From Microbacterium luteolum (lineage in GTDB: Bacteria > Actinomycetota > Actinomycetes > Actinomycetales > Microbacteriaceae): 64,000 bases of DNA. The translations under genes were made by a program, and so were the position numbers. Under the pieces are notes generated by a model. The model was not told where the DNA came from. It saw nothing but the letters and a program-made list of their open reading frames with translations, and made no database searches. Below are positions 1-8,303 of the stretch, one piece after another. Each line of letters begins with the position of its first letter. Position 1 is the stretch's first letter. The stretch is from NCBI RefSeq assembly GCF_039533965.1, contig NZ_BAAAUN010000001.1, positions 2,454,950 through 2,518,949 of the forward strand. Reading direction: 5' to 3'.

Positions 1-1088
1 TGATGCGCACCGCGCGCGGCGCGAACTCGCTGACCGTGTGGGTGCTCGTGGCGGCCTTCCTGATCCGCGGCATCGGGAACGCGGCCGGCACGCCGAACGA
101 CGACCTCTCCGGGATGAAGAGCGCATGGTTCGCGTGGCTCTCGCCCTTCGCCTGGGCGGAGCAGACCCGGCCGTACGACGCCGACCTCCTCGGACCGGTG
201 TTCCTGGGACTCGGTCTCGGTCTCGTGCTCGCCACGGCATCCGTCGCTCTGCAATCGTTGCGCGACATCGACGCGAGCTTCGTGGCCGAGCGCCCCGGTC
301 GGGTGTCGGCGCGGCCCGCCCTCGCGTCTCCCCACGCACTGGTCTGGCGGCTCACCTCGGGCGCGATCGTCGGATGGGCGGTCGGCGGTGCGGTCACCGG
401 CATCCTCGCCACCACGCTGAGCGGACTCGTCGACCAGATCTCCGGCGAGAACCCGGCCGTCGCCGACATCCTGAAGAAGATCGGCGGCGCGACCGGCGGC
501 CTCGACGAGGTCGTGATCACGGTGTTCTTCACGCTCCTCGGCATCCTCGCCGCGTGCTGCGCCGTGCAGACGGTCGTGCGCGCCCGGCAGGAAGAGGCGC
601 GCGGCACCGTGGAGGCCGTTCTGGCCTCACCGGTCGGCCGCGTGCGCTGGCTCGCCGACTACGTGATCGTCGGGACGGCCGCGGTGCTGATCGTCGTCGC
701 GGCGGCCGTGCTGGCCGGGTGGGCGGGGATCCGGTCGACGGATGCCGACGACTCGCTCTACCGGATCGTCGCGGTCGCGGGGCTCGGGCAGGCGGTCGCC
801 GCCTCGGTGTTCACCGTGCTCACCGCGCTGGTGCTCGTGCTCGTGCCGCGCGCGACGATCGGGGTGGCCTGGGCTCTCGTGCTCGTCGCGACCATGCTCG
901 GGATGTTCGGCCCTCTGTTCGGCCTTCCGGAGTGGACCGCGAACATCTCCCCGTTCGCGGTGACCCCGGTGGTCGATGGCGACGGCGTCGATGTCCGCGG
1001 ACTCTGGTGGCTCGTGCTCGCCGTGGGCGCGGGACTCGCAGCATCCCTCTCGCTCATGCGACGCCGCGAGCTTGCGACGGGCGGATGA
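1..1088 (+). CDS. ABC exporter permease (polyketide/multidrug type), 5' end outside window
   Basis: This is a hydrophobic integral membrane subunit of an ABC exporter. The readable 361 residues hold about six membrane segments and a cytoplasmic stretch rich in Arg/Glu near residue 200 (RARQEEARGTVEAVLASP), which is typical of permeases annotated as exporters of polyketide antibiotics. Such proteins are normally around 530 residues with a duplicated six-helix half, so the first half is missing and the frame very likely continues to the left. The ATG at base 3 is therefore probably an internal Met. The ATPase partner would be expected upstream, outside the window. The MarR-like gene starts 10 bases after the stop and probably controls the operon. 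The substrate cannot be read from sequence. Confidence 0.8.
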   Translation, partial: MRTARGANSLTVWVLVAAFLIRGIGNAAGTPNDDLSGMKSAWFAWLSPFAWAEQTRPYDADLLGPVFLGLGLGLVLATASVALQSLRDIDASFVAERPGRVSARPALASPHALVWRLTSGAIVGWAVGGAVTGILATTLSGLVDQISGENPAVADILKKIGGATGGLDEVVITVFFTLLGILAACCAVQTVVRARQEEARGTVEAVLASPVGRVRWLADYVIVGTAAVLIVVAAAVLAGWAGIRSTDADDSLYRIVAVAGLGQAVAASVFTVLTALVLVLVPRATIGVAWALVLVATMLGMFGPLFGLPEWTANISPFAVTPVVDGDGVDVRGLWWLVLAVGAGLAASLSLMRRRELATGG

Positions 1089-1098
1089 GGGGAGCGTG

Positions 1099-1605
1099 AT
1101 GGCGGACGACGAGAAGGCGGATGCGGCGGCATCCGACTCTGTCGCGCATCGCGCGACCGGGCCGGCCGAGCAGGCCGCAGCCATGCTGACCGCCGCGGGG
1201 ATGCCGCGGATGCCGGCACGCGTGATGATGGCGCTGGTCGCCGCCCCTGACGGCGGATACACGGCAGCCCAGATCGGCGACCGCCTCGGCGTCTCAGCGG
1301 CTGCCGTCTCGGGCGCCGTCCGCTACCTGCAGCAGCTCCACTTCATCCAGCGCCGTTCCTGGCCCGGCGATCGCCGCGACCGCTACGAGTTCGTGCACGA
1401 CACGTTCTCGAGCTCGATGGTCGGGAACATCCCCGTGTACACGCGCCTGGCCGCGTACATCGACGAGATCGCCACCGAACACGACGACGACCCGGGCGCT
1501 CAGGATCGGGCGACCGAGCTCGCCGAGTTCTTCCGCTATCTCAGCGAACGGATGCTGCAGATCGTCGAGGACTGGCGCGAGCTGCGTCGCGACGCGACGG
1601 GCTGA
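1099..1605 (+). CDS. MarR/GbsR-type winged-helix regulator
   Basis: This is a 168-residue DNA-binding protein. A winged helix-turn-helix lies at about residues 40-105, with the recognition-helix region IGDRLGVSAAAVSGAVRYLQ, followed by a helical C-terminal dimer region. It resembles MarR/GbsR-like regulators that sit next to ABC exporters in actinomycetes. The ATG at 1099 is preferred because GGGGAG lies just before it; a GTG three bases upstream is also possible. It follows the exporter permease by 10 bases, so it is probably co-transcribed and may regulate that exporter. Ligand and operator are unknown. Confidence 0.8.
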   Translation: MADDEKADAAASDSVAHRATGPAEQAAAMLTAAGMPRMPARVMMALVAAPDGGYTAAQIGDRLGVSAAAVSGAVRYLQQLHFIQRRSWPGDRRDRYEFVHDTFSSSMVGNIPVYTRLAAYIDEIATEHDDDPGAQDRATELAEFFRYLSERMLQIVEDWRELRRDATG

Positions 1606-1629
1606 ACGACCCGTTCTGCGATCAGGACC

Positions 1630-1691
1630 TTGCGGATGACACGCGAACGAAACACAATGGACATCAAATAGATCACTTTGATCTGTTTGAT
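1630..1691 (+). promoter_or_regulatory. Promoter and palindromic operator of the amidase/permease/gntR operon
   Basis: A possible -35 TTGCGG (1630-1635) and -10 CACAAT (1653-1658) are 17 bases apart. An inverted repeat lies at the expected transcription start: ATCAAATAGATC (1663-1674), a five-base spacer, and GATCTGTTTGAT (1680-1691), with 11 of 12 positions pairing. Its placement suggests repression, most simply by the FCD-GntR protein encoded at 4027-4737 in the same operon. That link is inferred. Confidence 0.6.
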
Positions 1692-1720
1692 AGGTGCATC
1701 GACGCACGAGGAGCATCCGC

Positions 1721-2500
1721 ATGACCCTGACCATCGCCGGACTTCAGCATCACGGCACGCCCGGCGATGTCGATGCCAACCTCGCGGTCATCGCCGCGGC
1801 GGCGGGCGAGGCGGCCGCGAAAGGGGTGCGCATCCTCGTCACCCCCGAGATGTTCGTCACGGGCTACAACATCGGCGACCGCCTGGCACCGCTGGCGACA
1901 CCGGACCTCGTCGACCGGATCGCCCGCATCGCCCAGGACAGCGGGATCGCCATCGTCGCCGGCCTCCCGGAGTCCCTCGAGGGCGGTGGCATCACGAATT
2001 CCCTGGTGATGATCGACCGCGACGGCTCGGAGCTGCTGCGCTACCGCAAGACCCACCTCTTCGGCGCGCTCGACCGCAGCCTGTTCACCCAGGGCGACGC
2101 CCTCCCCGGCATCGTCGAGATCGACGGCGTGCGTGTGTCGGTGCTCATCTGCTACGACGTCGAGTTCCCCGAGACCGTGCGTCGGGCCGCCCTCGACGGA
2201 GCGGATGCCGTCATCGTGCCGACCGCGCAGATGGAGCCCTTCGCGCACATCGCCGAGCGGCTCATCCCGGTGCGGGCGTGGGAGAACCAGATCCACGTGA
2301 TCTACGTCAACCGCGTCGGCATCGAAGGCGATCTCACCTACGTCGGACGCAGCAGCATCGTCGCTCCCGACGGCGAGGTGCTCGCTTCCCTCGGAGCGAC
2401 AGACAACGGCCTCATGATCGCCACGATCGATCCCGAAGCGACCCGGCGCGCCCGGCAGGAGAACCCGTACCTCGCCGACCGTCGACCCGAGCTCTACTGA
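1721..2500 (+). CDS. Carbon-nitrogen hydrolase (nitrilase-superfamily amidase)
   Basis: This 259-residue cytosolic amidase/nitrilase-fold enzyme hydrolyses a non-peptide C-N bond through a Glu-Lys-Cys triad. All three residues are visible: Glu43 in TPEMF, Lys110 in YRKTHLFG and Cys144 in ICYDVEFPE. The length is normal for a stand-alone family member. ATG 1721 follows GAGGAG by a few bases and removes a spurious N-terminal extension. It is followed by an APC-type permease and an FCD-GntR regulator in the same direction, so the three probably import and deamidate one amide or polyamine-like compound. The exact substrate cannot be assigned. Confidence 0.88.
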   Translation: MTLTIAGLQHHGTPGDVDANLAVIAAAAGEAAAKGVRILVTPEMFVTGYNIGDRLAPLATPDLVDRIARIAQDSGIAIVAGLPESLEGGGITNSLVMIDRDGSELLRYRKTHLFGALDRSLFTQGDALPGIVEIDGVRVSVLICYDVEFPETVRRAALDGADAVIVPTAQMEPFAHIAERLIPVRAWENQIHVIYVNRVGIEGDLTYVGRSSIVAPDGEVLASLGATDNGLMIATIDPEATRRARQENPYLADRRPELY

Positions 2501-2550
2501 ACGCCCTCCCCTCCCGCGTCCGTCACCGGACCCTCTGCGAAAGCGACACC

Positions 2551-3993
2551 ATGACCGTCTCCCCTCTTGTCGAGCCGCGCCAGCGCCTCGACGGCCAGCT
2601 CGGCACCGGCGCCATCGTCTTCATGGTCATCGCCGCGGCCGCTCCCCTCACCGTCATCGGCGGCAACGTGCCCATCGCCATCGGCGCGGGCAACGGACCA
2701 GGGGCGCCGATCGGCTTCGCGCTCGCCGCCGTCATCCTGCTCGTCTTCTCCGTGGGGTTCGTCACCATGACGCCGTTCGTGAAGGAGGCCGGCGCGTTCT
2801 TCTCGTACGTGACCGCCGGTCTCGGCTCGCGACTCGGGCTGGGCTCCGCCTTCACCGCCCTGGTCGCCTACACGGCGATCCAGGTCGGGATCTACGGCTA
2901 CATGGGCTGGGCGGTCGACGATCTCGTCACGTTCTTCGGCGGCCCGAGCCTGCCGTGGTGGCTGTACTCGTTCGCGACGATGGCGATCGTGGCCGTGCTC
3001 GGATATCGCCACATCGACCTGAGCGCCAAGGTGCTCGGGGTGGCGCTCGCGCTCGAGATCCTGGTGGTCGTCGTGCTCGATGTGGTCATCTTCGCGACCG
3101 GCGGCGCCGAGGGCATCGCACTGGAGACCTTCGACCCGTCGTACGTGTTCTCGGGCGGCATCGGGGTCGCCGTGCTCTTCGCCCTCACCGGGTTCATCGG
3201 CTTCGAGGCCACGGCCGTCTTCCGCGACGAGGCCCGCAACCCGGAGAAGACGATCCCGCGCGCGACCTACCTCGCCGTCATCATCATCGGCGTGTTCTAC
3301 GCCATCTCCTGCTGGGCACTCGTGACCGGCGTCGGCGCGAGCAATGCGGTCGCGGTCGCGCAGCAGACGCTCGCCGGCGAGGGCAACCTGCTGCTCGACA
3401 CCACGACGCAGTACCTCGGGCCGATCCTGCGCGACGTCGTTCAGGTGCTGCTCATCACGAGCCTCTTCGCGTGCGTGCTGTCGTTCCACAACGTGATCGC
3501 CCGCTACCAGTTCACCCTCGCGCAGAAGGCCGTGCTCCCCGCGCGACTCGGCCGCCGCCACGCCTCGCATCACTCGCCGGCGTTCTCGTCGGTCGTGCAG
3601 ACGATCACCGCTGCGGTCCTGCTCGCGGTCCTCGCACTCCTCGGGCTCGACCCGCTGGTCGGCGTGTTCGGCTCGATGGCCGGCGTCGCCACCGTCGGCA
3701 TGGTGCTGCTCATGCTGACGACGTCGATCGCCGTTCTCGTGTTCTTCGTCCGCCGTCCGGGGCTCGCCGCCGGACGCTCCTTGGGCGCGAGGGTCTTCCC
3801 GATCCTCTCGGTCGTCGGACTCGCCTTCGCGCTCTGGCTGGTGCTGTCGAACTTCACGCTCGTGACCGGCGGAAGCGTCGCCGTGAGCGTCGCACTCGCG
3901 CTCATTCCCGTCGCGGCCATGGTCATCGGTATCGTGTTGGGCAGGCGCTTCCGACTCGACACCCAGCCGGTCGAGGAGACCACGGCGGACTGA
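2551..3993 (+). CDS. APC-family amino acid/polyamine permease
   Basis: This 480-residue inner-membrane transporter has about twelve hydrophobic segments. The N-terminal region carries the Gly-rich helix 1 motif typical of the APC superfamily (GTGAIVFMVIAAAAPLTVIGG, about residues 14-34). The conserved GFIGFEATAVFRDEARNPEKTIPRA segment at about 213-237 fits the helix 6/loop region. It lies 50 bases after the amidase stop and 33 bases before the GntR gene. Likely role: uptake of the substrate of the neighbouring amidase. Substrate specificity is unresolved. Confidence 0.88.
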   Translation: MTVSPLVEPRQRLDGQLGTGAIVFMVIAAAAPLTVIGGNVPIAIGAGNGPGAPIGFALAAVILLVFSVGFVTMTPFVKEAGAFFSYVTAGLGSRLGLGSAFTALVAYTAIQVGIYGYMGWAVDDLVTFFGGPSLPWWLYSFATMAIVAVLGYRHIDLSAKVLGVALALEILVVVVLDVVIFATGGAEGIALETFDPSYVFSGGIGVAVLFALTGFIGFEATAVFRDEARNPEKTIPRATYLAVIIIGVFYAISCWALVTGVGASNAVAVAQQTLAGEGNLLLDTTTQYLGPILRDVVQVLLITSLFACVLSFHNVIARYQFTLAQKAVLPARLGRRHASHHSPAFSSVVQTITAAVLLAVLALLGLDPLVGVFGSMAGVATVGMVLLMLTTSIAVLVFFVRRPGLAAGRSLGARVFPILSVVGLAFALWLVLSNFTLVTGGSVAVSVALALIPVAAMVIGIVLGRRFRLDTQPVEETTAD

Positions 3994-4026
3994 GACGCGC
4001 CGACCGACACGAGACGGGGGAGTGCG

Positions 4027-4737
4027 ATGGACCTGGCCTCCCCCGCCCTCGGCTCGATCCGCCGCACGACCGCTGTCGACACGGTTCGAGCGCGGATCTC
4101 GCTCGCCGTCGAGCTCGGAATGCTCATCCCCGGGCAGCGCCTCCCCGGACCGGAAGACACGGCACGGGCGTTCGAGGTCAGCGAGATGACCGTGCGGCGG
4201 GCCTATCGACTGCTCAGCGACGAGGGCGTCGTGGTGCGGCGCCCGGGTCACGCCGGCGGCACGTTCATCGCTGACGCGCCCACGGTCGGCACCGTGGTCG
4301 AGATCGACGCGTACCGGGCGGATGCCGCGCACGTTCACGCGCTCATCGATCAGCGCGCCACGATCGAGGCGGGGCTCGCAGCCCTCGTGAGCACGCATCC
4401 GGATGAGGACTCGCTGGCGCGCATGGACGCACTGGTCGAAGACATGCGGAGTGCGGCGGACTGGACCGGCTTCCGTACCGCAGACAGCGCCTTCCACGCC
4501 GCCCTCGCCGAAGCATCCGGGGTCAGCGGCGCAGCCGAGCTCCACCACCGGGTGTCGCACGAGCTCTACGCGTACTTCATCCCGTACCGGATCGACTACC
4601 TCCGCGCCTCGAACGATGAGCACGCCCGCCTGGTCGCAGCCCTTCGGGCGCAGGATGCCGCCACCGCGAGCCGTCTCGCCTTCGACCACGTCGCAGAGCT
4701 GCACGCCTCGATGTACGTCGGCCTCCCCCGCACCTGA
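4027..4737 (+). CDS. GntR regulator with FCD ligand domain
   Basis: This is a 236-residue transcription factor. The N-terminal GntR winged helix is at about residues 12-80 (TARAFEVSEMTVRRAYRLLSDEGVV). The all-helical FCD domain is at about 95-230 and includes the Asp and His residues (DSAFHAALAEASG, DEHARLVAAL, FDHVAELH) that bind a metal and organic acid in the family. It is the third gene behind the palindrome at 1663-1691 and probably autoregulates the operon. In FCD proteins a carboxylate or amino acid effector usually releases DNA; which one here is unknown. Confidence 0.88.
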   Translation: MDLASPALGSIRRTTAVDTVRARISLAVELGMLIPGQRLPGPEDTARAFEVSEMTVRRAYRLLSDEGVVVRRPGHAGGTFIADAPTVGTVVEIDAYRADAAHVHALIDQRATIEAGLAALVSTHPDEDSLARMDALVEDMRSAADWTGFRTADSAFHAALAEASGVSGAAELHHRVSHELYAYFIPYRIDYLRASNDEHARLVAALRAQDAATASRLAFDHVAELHASMYVGLPRT

Positions 4738-4745
4738 CGGCCTCC

Positions 4746-4816
4746 GGCATCCCCTCGCCCCGCGGCATCCGCCCCTCGCCCCCCCCGGCATCCGTCCCTC
4801 ACCCCCCGGCATCCGC
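4746..4816. repeat. Imperfect tandem repeat, GGCATCC plus C-rich spacer, four units
   Basis: Four units of 18-23 bases each begin GGCATCC and continue with CCTCGCCCC or a close variant. It is the densest local cluster of the GGCATCC word in the window and has no ORF. It lies directly after the gntR stop and may act as a loose terminator, but no strong stem with a T-run is present. Confidence 0.5.
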
Positions 4817-4962
4817 CGGCCGTGCACGGCTTCGGAGTCCGGACGCGACACGCCGACCGCCCGGTCGCCGTCTCGGCGCGCCGCGGGGAATCTCCGAAGT
4901 CGTGCAGTCGCCTGCTCCGAAGTCGTGCCCGGCCGACGACATGGTGCGCGATGCGGAAGGGG

Positions 4963-5008
4963 TTGACACCCCCTCGGGTTCTATGGTTAGTTAGTCATGT
5001 AAGTAACC
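4963..5008 (+). promoter_or_regulatory. TTGACA promoter with inverted-repeat operator of the GntR/ABC operon
   Basis: A perfect TTGACA (4963-4968) is followed 18 bases later by a weak -10, TTAGTT (4987-4992). The inverted repeat GGTTAGTTA (4985-4993), GTCATG, TAAGTAACC (5000-5008), with one mismatch, covers the -10 and start site. YtrA-type GntR repressors bind such A/T-containing palindromes in front of their own operons, so autoregulation by the first gene is likely. Confidence 0.7.
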
Positions 5009-5030
5009 CATCAACCACCTCGGAGGACCC

Positions 5031-5438
5031 GTGATCGAAGAAGGCAAGCCGCTCTTCCTCCAGATCGCCGAACAGATCGAGGACTCGATCGTCGACGGTT
5101 CCCTCGCCGAGGAAGCCCAGGCACCGTCGACGAACGAGCTCGCCTCGTTCTACCGGATCAACCCCGCCACCGCAGCGAAGGGAGTCGCCATGCTCACCGA
5201 CAAGGGAGTGCTGTACAAGCGCCGAGGCATCGGCATGTTCGTCGCAGAGGGCGCCAGGGACCTGCTCCTCGGCGAACGCCGCTCGGCATTCGCCGACCGC
5301 TACATCGAGCCGCTCCTCGCCGAGGCCCGCACGCTCGGCCTCAGCCCAGACGACCTCGCGGCGCTGCTCCGACAGCGCGCCGCACAGACCACCGAAGAAA
5401 CCCCGGCCACCATCGCAGAAGGGAAGACCCCCGCATGA
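5031..5438 (+). CDS. YtrA-subfamily GntR regulator
   Basis: This is a short 135-residue GntR protein: one winged helix (about residues 8-78, PSTNELASFYRINPATAAKGVAML) plus a short helical dimerisation tail and no effector domain, which is the YtrA layout. The GTG start at 5031 is preceded by CGGAGGA at a good distance. Its last four bases overlap the start of the ABC ATPase gene. It probably represses its own operon through the palindrome at 4985-5008. YtrA systems often respond to cell-wall or membrane stress; the inducer here is unknown. Confidence 0.9.
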   Translation: MIEEGKPLFLQIAEQIEDSIVDGSLAEEAQAPSTNELASFYRINPATAAKGVAMLTDKGVLYKRRGIGMFVAEGARDLLLGERRSAFADRYIEPLLAEARTLGLSPDDLAALLRQRAAQTTEETPATIAEGKTPA

Positions 5439-6352
5439 CCGCCGTCATCGAGGTGCAGAACCTCACCAAGCGCTACAAGGAGAAGCGAGCGCTCGACAAC
5501 GTCTCGCTCACCATCGAGGGAAACGCCATCTACGGCCTCCTCGGCCGCAACGGCGCCGGCAAGACCACGCTCATGTCGATCCTCACCGCCCAGAACTTCG
5601 AGTCCTCCGGCTCCATCAAGGTGTTCGGCGAGCACCCGTACGAGAATGCGCGCGTCCTCGGCCGGATCTGCTTCGTCCGCGAGAGCCAGAAGTACCCGGA
5701 CGACGCCTATCCCAAGCACGCGTTCAAGGCAGCCAGCCTGTTCTTCCCGAACTGGGACCAGGCGCTCGCCGACGAGCTCGTCGCGGAGTTCCAGCTGCCG
5801 ATGAAGCAGACGATCAAGAAGCTGTCCCGTGGCCAGCTCTCGGCGGTCGGCGTGATCATCGGCCTGGCGTCCCGTGCCGAGATCACCTTCTTCGACGAGC
5901 CCTACCTCGGGCTCGACGCGGTCGCCCGCCAGATCTTCTACGACCGGCTCGTCGAGGACTATGCGGAGCACCCGCGCACTGTGATCCTGTCGTCGCACCT
6001 GATCGACGAGGTCTCCAACCTCATCGAGAAGGTCATCGTGATCGACAACGGCCAGATCCTCCTGAACGAGGACACGGATGCCGTCCGCGAGCGCGCCGTC
6101 ACGATCGTGGGCGACGCCGCCAAGGTCGACGCCTGGGTGGCCGGCCGGGAGGTGCTGCACCGCGAGGCGCTCGGCCGCGTGGCATCCGTCACCGTGCTCG
6201 GTCGACTCTCCGCCGAGGAACGCGCCGAGATCACGGCATCCGGTTTGGATCTCGCACCGGTATCCCTGCAGCAGCTCGTCGTGCGACTCACCCAGAAGGC
6301 CGAGGCGCACGCTGCCACGGAAGCCACCACCACGAAAGAGGAGGTCCGCTGA
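5435..6352 (+). CDS. ABC transporter ATP-binding protein
   Basis: This 305-residue ATPase probably powers the membrane protein encoded next. Walker A GRNGAGKT is at residues 37-44, and Walker B ends in FFDEP. The signature is LSRGQ in place of the usual LSGGQ, a variant seen in several YtrB/BcrA-type exporters. A C-terminal extension of about 80 residues follows the nucleotide-binding domain. The ATG overlaps the regulator stop by four bases, and the stop overlaps the permease start (TGATG), indicating translational coupling. Cargo is unknown. Confidence 0.92.
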   Translation: MTAVIEVQNLTKRYKEKRALDNVSLTIEGNAIYGLLGRNGAGKTTLMSILTAQNFESSGSIKVFGEHPYENARVLGRICFVRESQKYPDDAYPKHAFKAASLFFPNWDQALADELVAEFQLPMKQTIKKLSRGQLSAVGVIIGLASRAEITFFDEPYLGLDAVARQIFYDRLVEDYAEHPRTVILSSHLIDEVSNLIEKVIVIDNGQILLNEDTDAVRERAVTIVGDAAKVDAWVAGREVLHREALGRVASVTVLGRLSAEERAEITASGLDLAPVSLQQLVVRLTQKAEAHAATEATTTKEEVR

Positions 6353-7038
6353 TGCGACGCACCGTCAACGTCATCCGCCTGCAGCTGATCAACAAGGGCA
6401 CCTTCCTCTGGTACCCGCTGATGATCCTCGGAGCGGCGACCCTGATCTCGATCCTCATCTACGCGATGATCCCGGTCGACACCCCGAAGTACGGCGGCGG
6501 CGGCCAGGCTCCGCTCTGGTACTTCTTCGCCATCGGGATGTCGGCGATGACCCTGACCTTCCCGTTCTCGCAGGCGATGAGCATCACCCGTCGGGAGTTC
6601 TTCTTCGGCACGATGCTCACCGCGATCCTCGGCAGCGCCCTCATGGGTGCGCTGTTCCTCATCGGCGGCGGCATCGAGGTCGCCACGAACGGATACGGGG
6701 TCAACGGCTACCTGTTCTATCTGCCATGGCTGTGGGATGCCGGACCGGGCGGCGCCTTCGTGGTCTTCTTCACCCTCGCGCTGTTCTTCTTCGTGCTCGG
6801 CTTCACCGGAGCGACGATCTACAAGAGCTGGGGGCAGCTCGTGCTCATCATCGTGAGCGTCGCGCTCTCCCTGGTGCTGATCGGACTGGTGTTCCTGGTG
6901 ACGCGACTGGACCTGTGGAACAACGTCGGCGCGGGGATCATGGACCTCGGCGCGCTCGGTCTCGCGCTCTGGGGGCTCCTCCTCACCGCGGTGCTGACCG
7001 GTGTCTCGTTCCTCGCGTTCCGGAGGACGATCCCCTGA
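6352..7038 (+). CDS. ABC exporter membrane subunit
   Basis: This 228-residue integral membrane protein has about six hydrophobic helices and no recognised enzymatic motif. It is the natural partner of the preceding ATPase, sharing a TGATG stop/start overlap. It is followed by a strong stem-loop terminator at 7056-7087, which ends the three-gene operon. This arrangement (YtrA-type GntR, ATPase, small permease) is common in Gram-positive bacteria. Direction (export) is inferred from operon type. Confidence 0.85.
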   Translation: MRRTVNVIRLQLINKGTFLWYPLMILGAATLISILIYAMIPVDTPKYGGGGQAPLWYFFAIGMSAMTLTFPFSQAMSITRREFFFGTMLTAILGSALMGALFLIGGGIEVATNGYGVNGYLFYLPWLWDAGPGGAFVVFFTLALFFFVLGFTGATIYKSWGQLVLIIVSVALSLVLIGLVFLVTRLDLWNNVGAGIMDLGALGLALWGLLLTAVLTGVSFLAFRRTIP

Positions 7039-7055
7039 TCCGTCGCCGATCCTTC

Positions 7056-7087
7056 GACGCCGGTCGCCCCTCGGGGCGGCCGGCGTC
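7056..7087 (+). terminator. Stem-loop terminator after the ABC operon
   Basis: GACGCCGG, then CGCCCC, a two-base loop, GGGGCG and CCGGCGTC form an almost perfect stem of about 15 pairs that starts 17 bases after the permease stop. A long T-run is absent, as is usual in GC-rich actinomycetes. Confidence 0.65.
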
Positions 7088-7175
7088 GTCGTGTGAGCGG
7101 GCGCGCGCTACCTGCCACCGGCTTCCGACGCAACCGGGTGCCCGCGTCGGATGCCGACGACTAGCGTCACTGCAC

Positions 7176-8282
7176 GTGAAGACATCCTCCGTGCGCACGC
7201 GCCGATCCGGCATCGCGCTCTCCCTGCGCGAGGCCGTCCTCCCCGCCCGCCTGCTGTTCGTCGCGAAGACGACGCTCGCCGCGGGGCTCGCCTGGACGAT
7301 CGCCCCGCACATGCCCGGGGTCACCGACGAGTATCCGTACTACGCACCGCTCGGCGCCCTGGTGAGCATGTATCCGACGCTGATGGGCTCGGTGCGGTCG
7401 AGCCTCCAGACGCTGTTCGGGCTGGCTACCGGCATCGGGCTGGCCACGCTGGTCGTGCTGACGATCGGCCCCACCTGGTGGACGGTCCCGCTGATCATCG
7501 GCATCGGCGTGCTGCTCTCCGGCACCGGCTGGTTCGGCGTCGGTCGCGAATACGTCCCGATGGCGGCCCTGTTCGTGCTCGCCGTCGGCGGACAGGATGC
7601 GGAGGACTTCTCGCTCGGCTACCTGACGCAGATGGCGGTCGGCGTGGTGATCGGCCTGCTCATCAACGTCGTGATCGCGCCCGCACCGCTCACCGGCGAG
7701 GCCGAAGCGCGCGTCCGCGCCTTCCGCGAGCAGCTGGCACAGCACCTGCACGACATCGGATCCGCCGTGTCGGAGTCCTGGCCTCCCGAACATGAGCAGT
7801 GGGCCGACGACGCGGCGTCCCTCGCCGACACCACCGCCATCCTGCGTGCCGCGCTCGCGGAGGCGGACGAGAGCCGCCTCGGCAATCCGCGAGCCCGCGG
7901 CCCGCGCGGCGAGACGCAGCACATCCACGACGAGCTGGCTGCCCTGGATCGGATCGCCCACCTCATCCGCGACATCTCGGATGCCACCGCCGACACGATC
8001 TGGGATCGGCCGGCCGCGATGCCCCTCGATCCCGTCCTCCCCGAACCCCTGTCTGCGGCGTGCCATGCGGTCGCGGATGTGATCGCACGGGGAGAGCCGT
8101 CCTCCAGCGAGAGTCATCGGGAGCGCGGCGAGGCGGCCCGGGCCATCCGGCTCCTGCTCGAGCAGGTCGACGACCGCACGTTGGATGTGCGCCGCACCAT
8201 GGGCCCTGGCGTGCTGACGGCGATGCACCTGCGCCGCATCCTGATCCTCAGCGCCGGTCCCGCGAAGACCGACGACGAGTAG
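7176..8282 (+). CDS. FUSC-type / aromatic acid exporter family membrane protein
   Basis: This 368-residue protein has an N-terminal half with about five or six membrane helices (PARLLFVAKTTLAAGLAW; YAPLGALVSMYPTLMGSVRSS) and a helical cytoplasmic C-terminal half. The layout matches actinobacterial relatives of the FUSC/ArAE efflux family. The GTG at 7176 is chosen because the coding signature begins there; there is no clear ribosome site, and a leaderless start is possible. It is a stand-alone gene after a terminator and converges with the quinone reductase gene. The transported compound is unknown. Confidence 0.75.
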   Translation: MKTSSVRTRRSGIALSLREAVLPARLLFVAKTTLAAGLAWTIAPHMPGVTDEYPYYAPLGALVSMYPTLMGSVRSSLQTLFGLATGIGLATLVVLTIGPTWWTVPLIIGIGVLLSGTGWFGVGREYVPMAALFVLAVGGQDAEDFSLGYLTQMAVGVVIGLLINVVIAPAPLTGEAEARVRAFREQLAQHLHDIGSAVSESWPPEHEQWADDAASLADTTAILRAALAEADESRLGNPRARGPRGETQHIHDELAALDRIAHLIRDISDATADTIWDRPAAMPLDPVLPEPLSAACHAVADVIARGEPSSSESHRERGEAARAIRLLLEQVDDRTLDVRRTMGPGVLTAMHLRRILILSAGPAKTDDE

Positions 8283-8303
8283 CGCCGAACCTGCAGTGCG
8301 GTC

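Larger units (their letters stand above)
4738..5030. other. Intergenic region with imperfect tandem repeats and an operon promoter
   Basis: No coding signal is visible in this 293-base stretch. Its first quarter (4746-4816) is a C-rich imperfect tandem repeat in which GGCATCC recurs at 4746, 4764, 4787 and 4808, separated by CTCGCCCC-like spacers. The last 70 bases hold the promoter and operator of the YtrA-type operon. Confidence 0.6.

Noticed and set aside
1-5. TGATG at the left edge as a real stop/start overlap
   Set aside because: The protein that follows matches the middle of a larger ABC permease, so the Met is probably internal and the gene is cut by the window edge.
2494-4851. Very long open frame on the minus strand opposite the permease and GntR genes
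   Set aside because: It is an antisense shadow of GC-rich codons: extreme Arg/Glu/Asp/His composition, no domain, no ribosome site, and it covers two clear plus-strand genes and their spacer.
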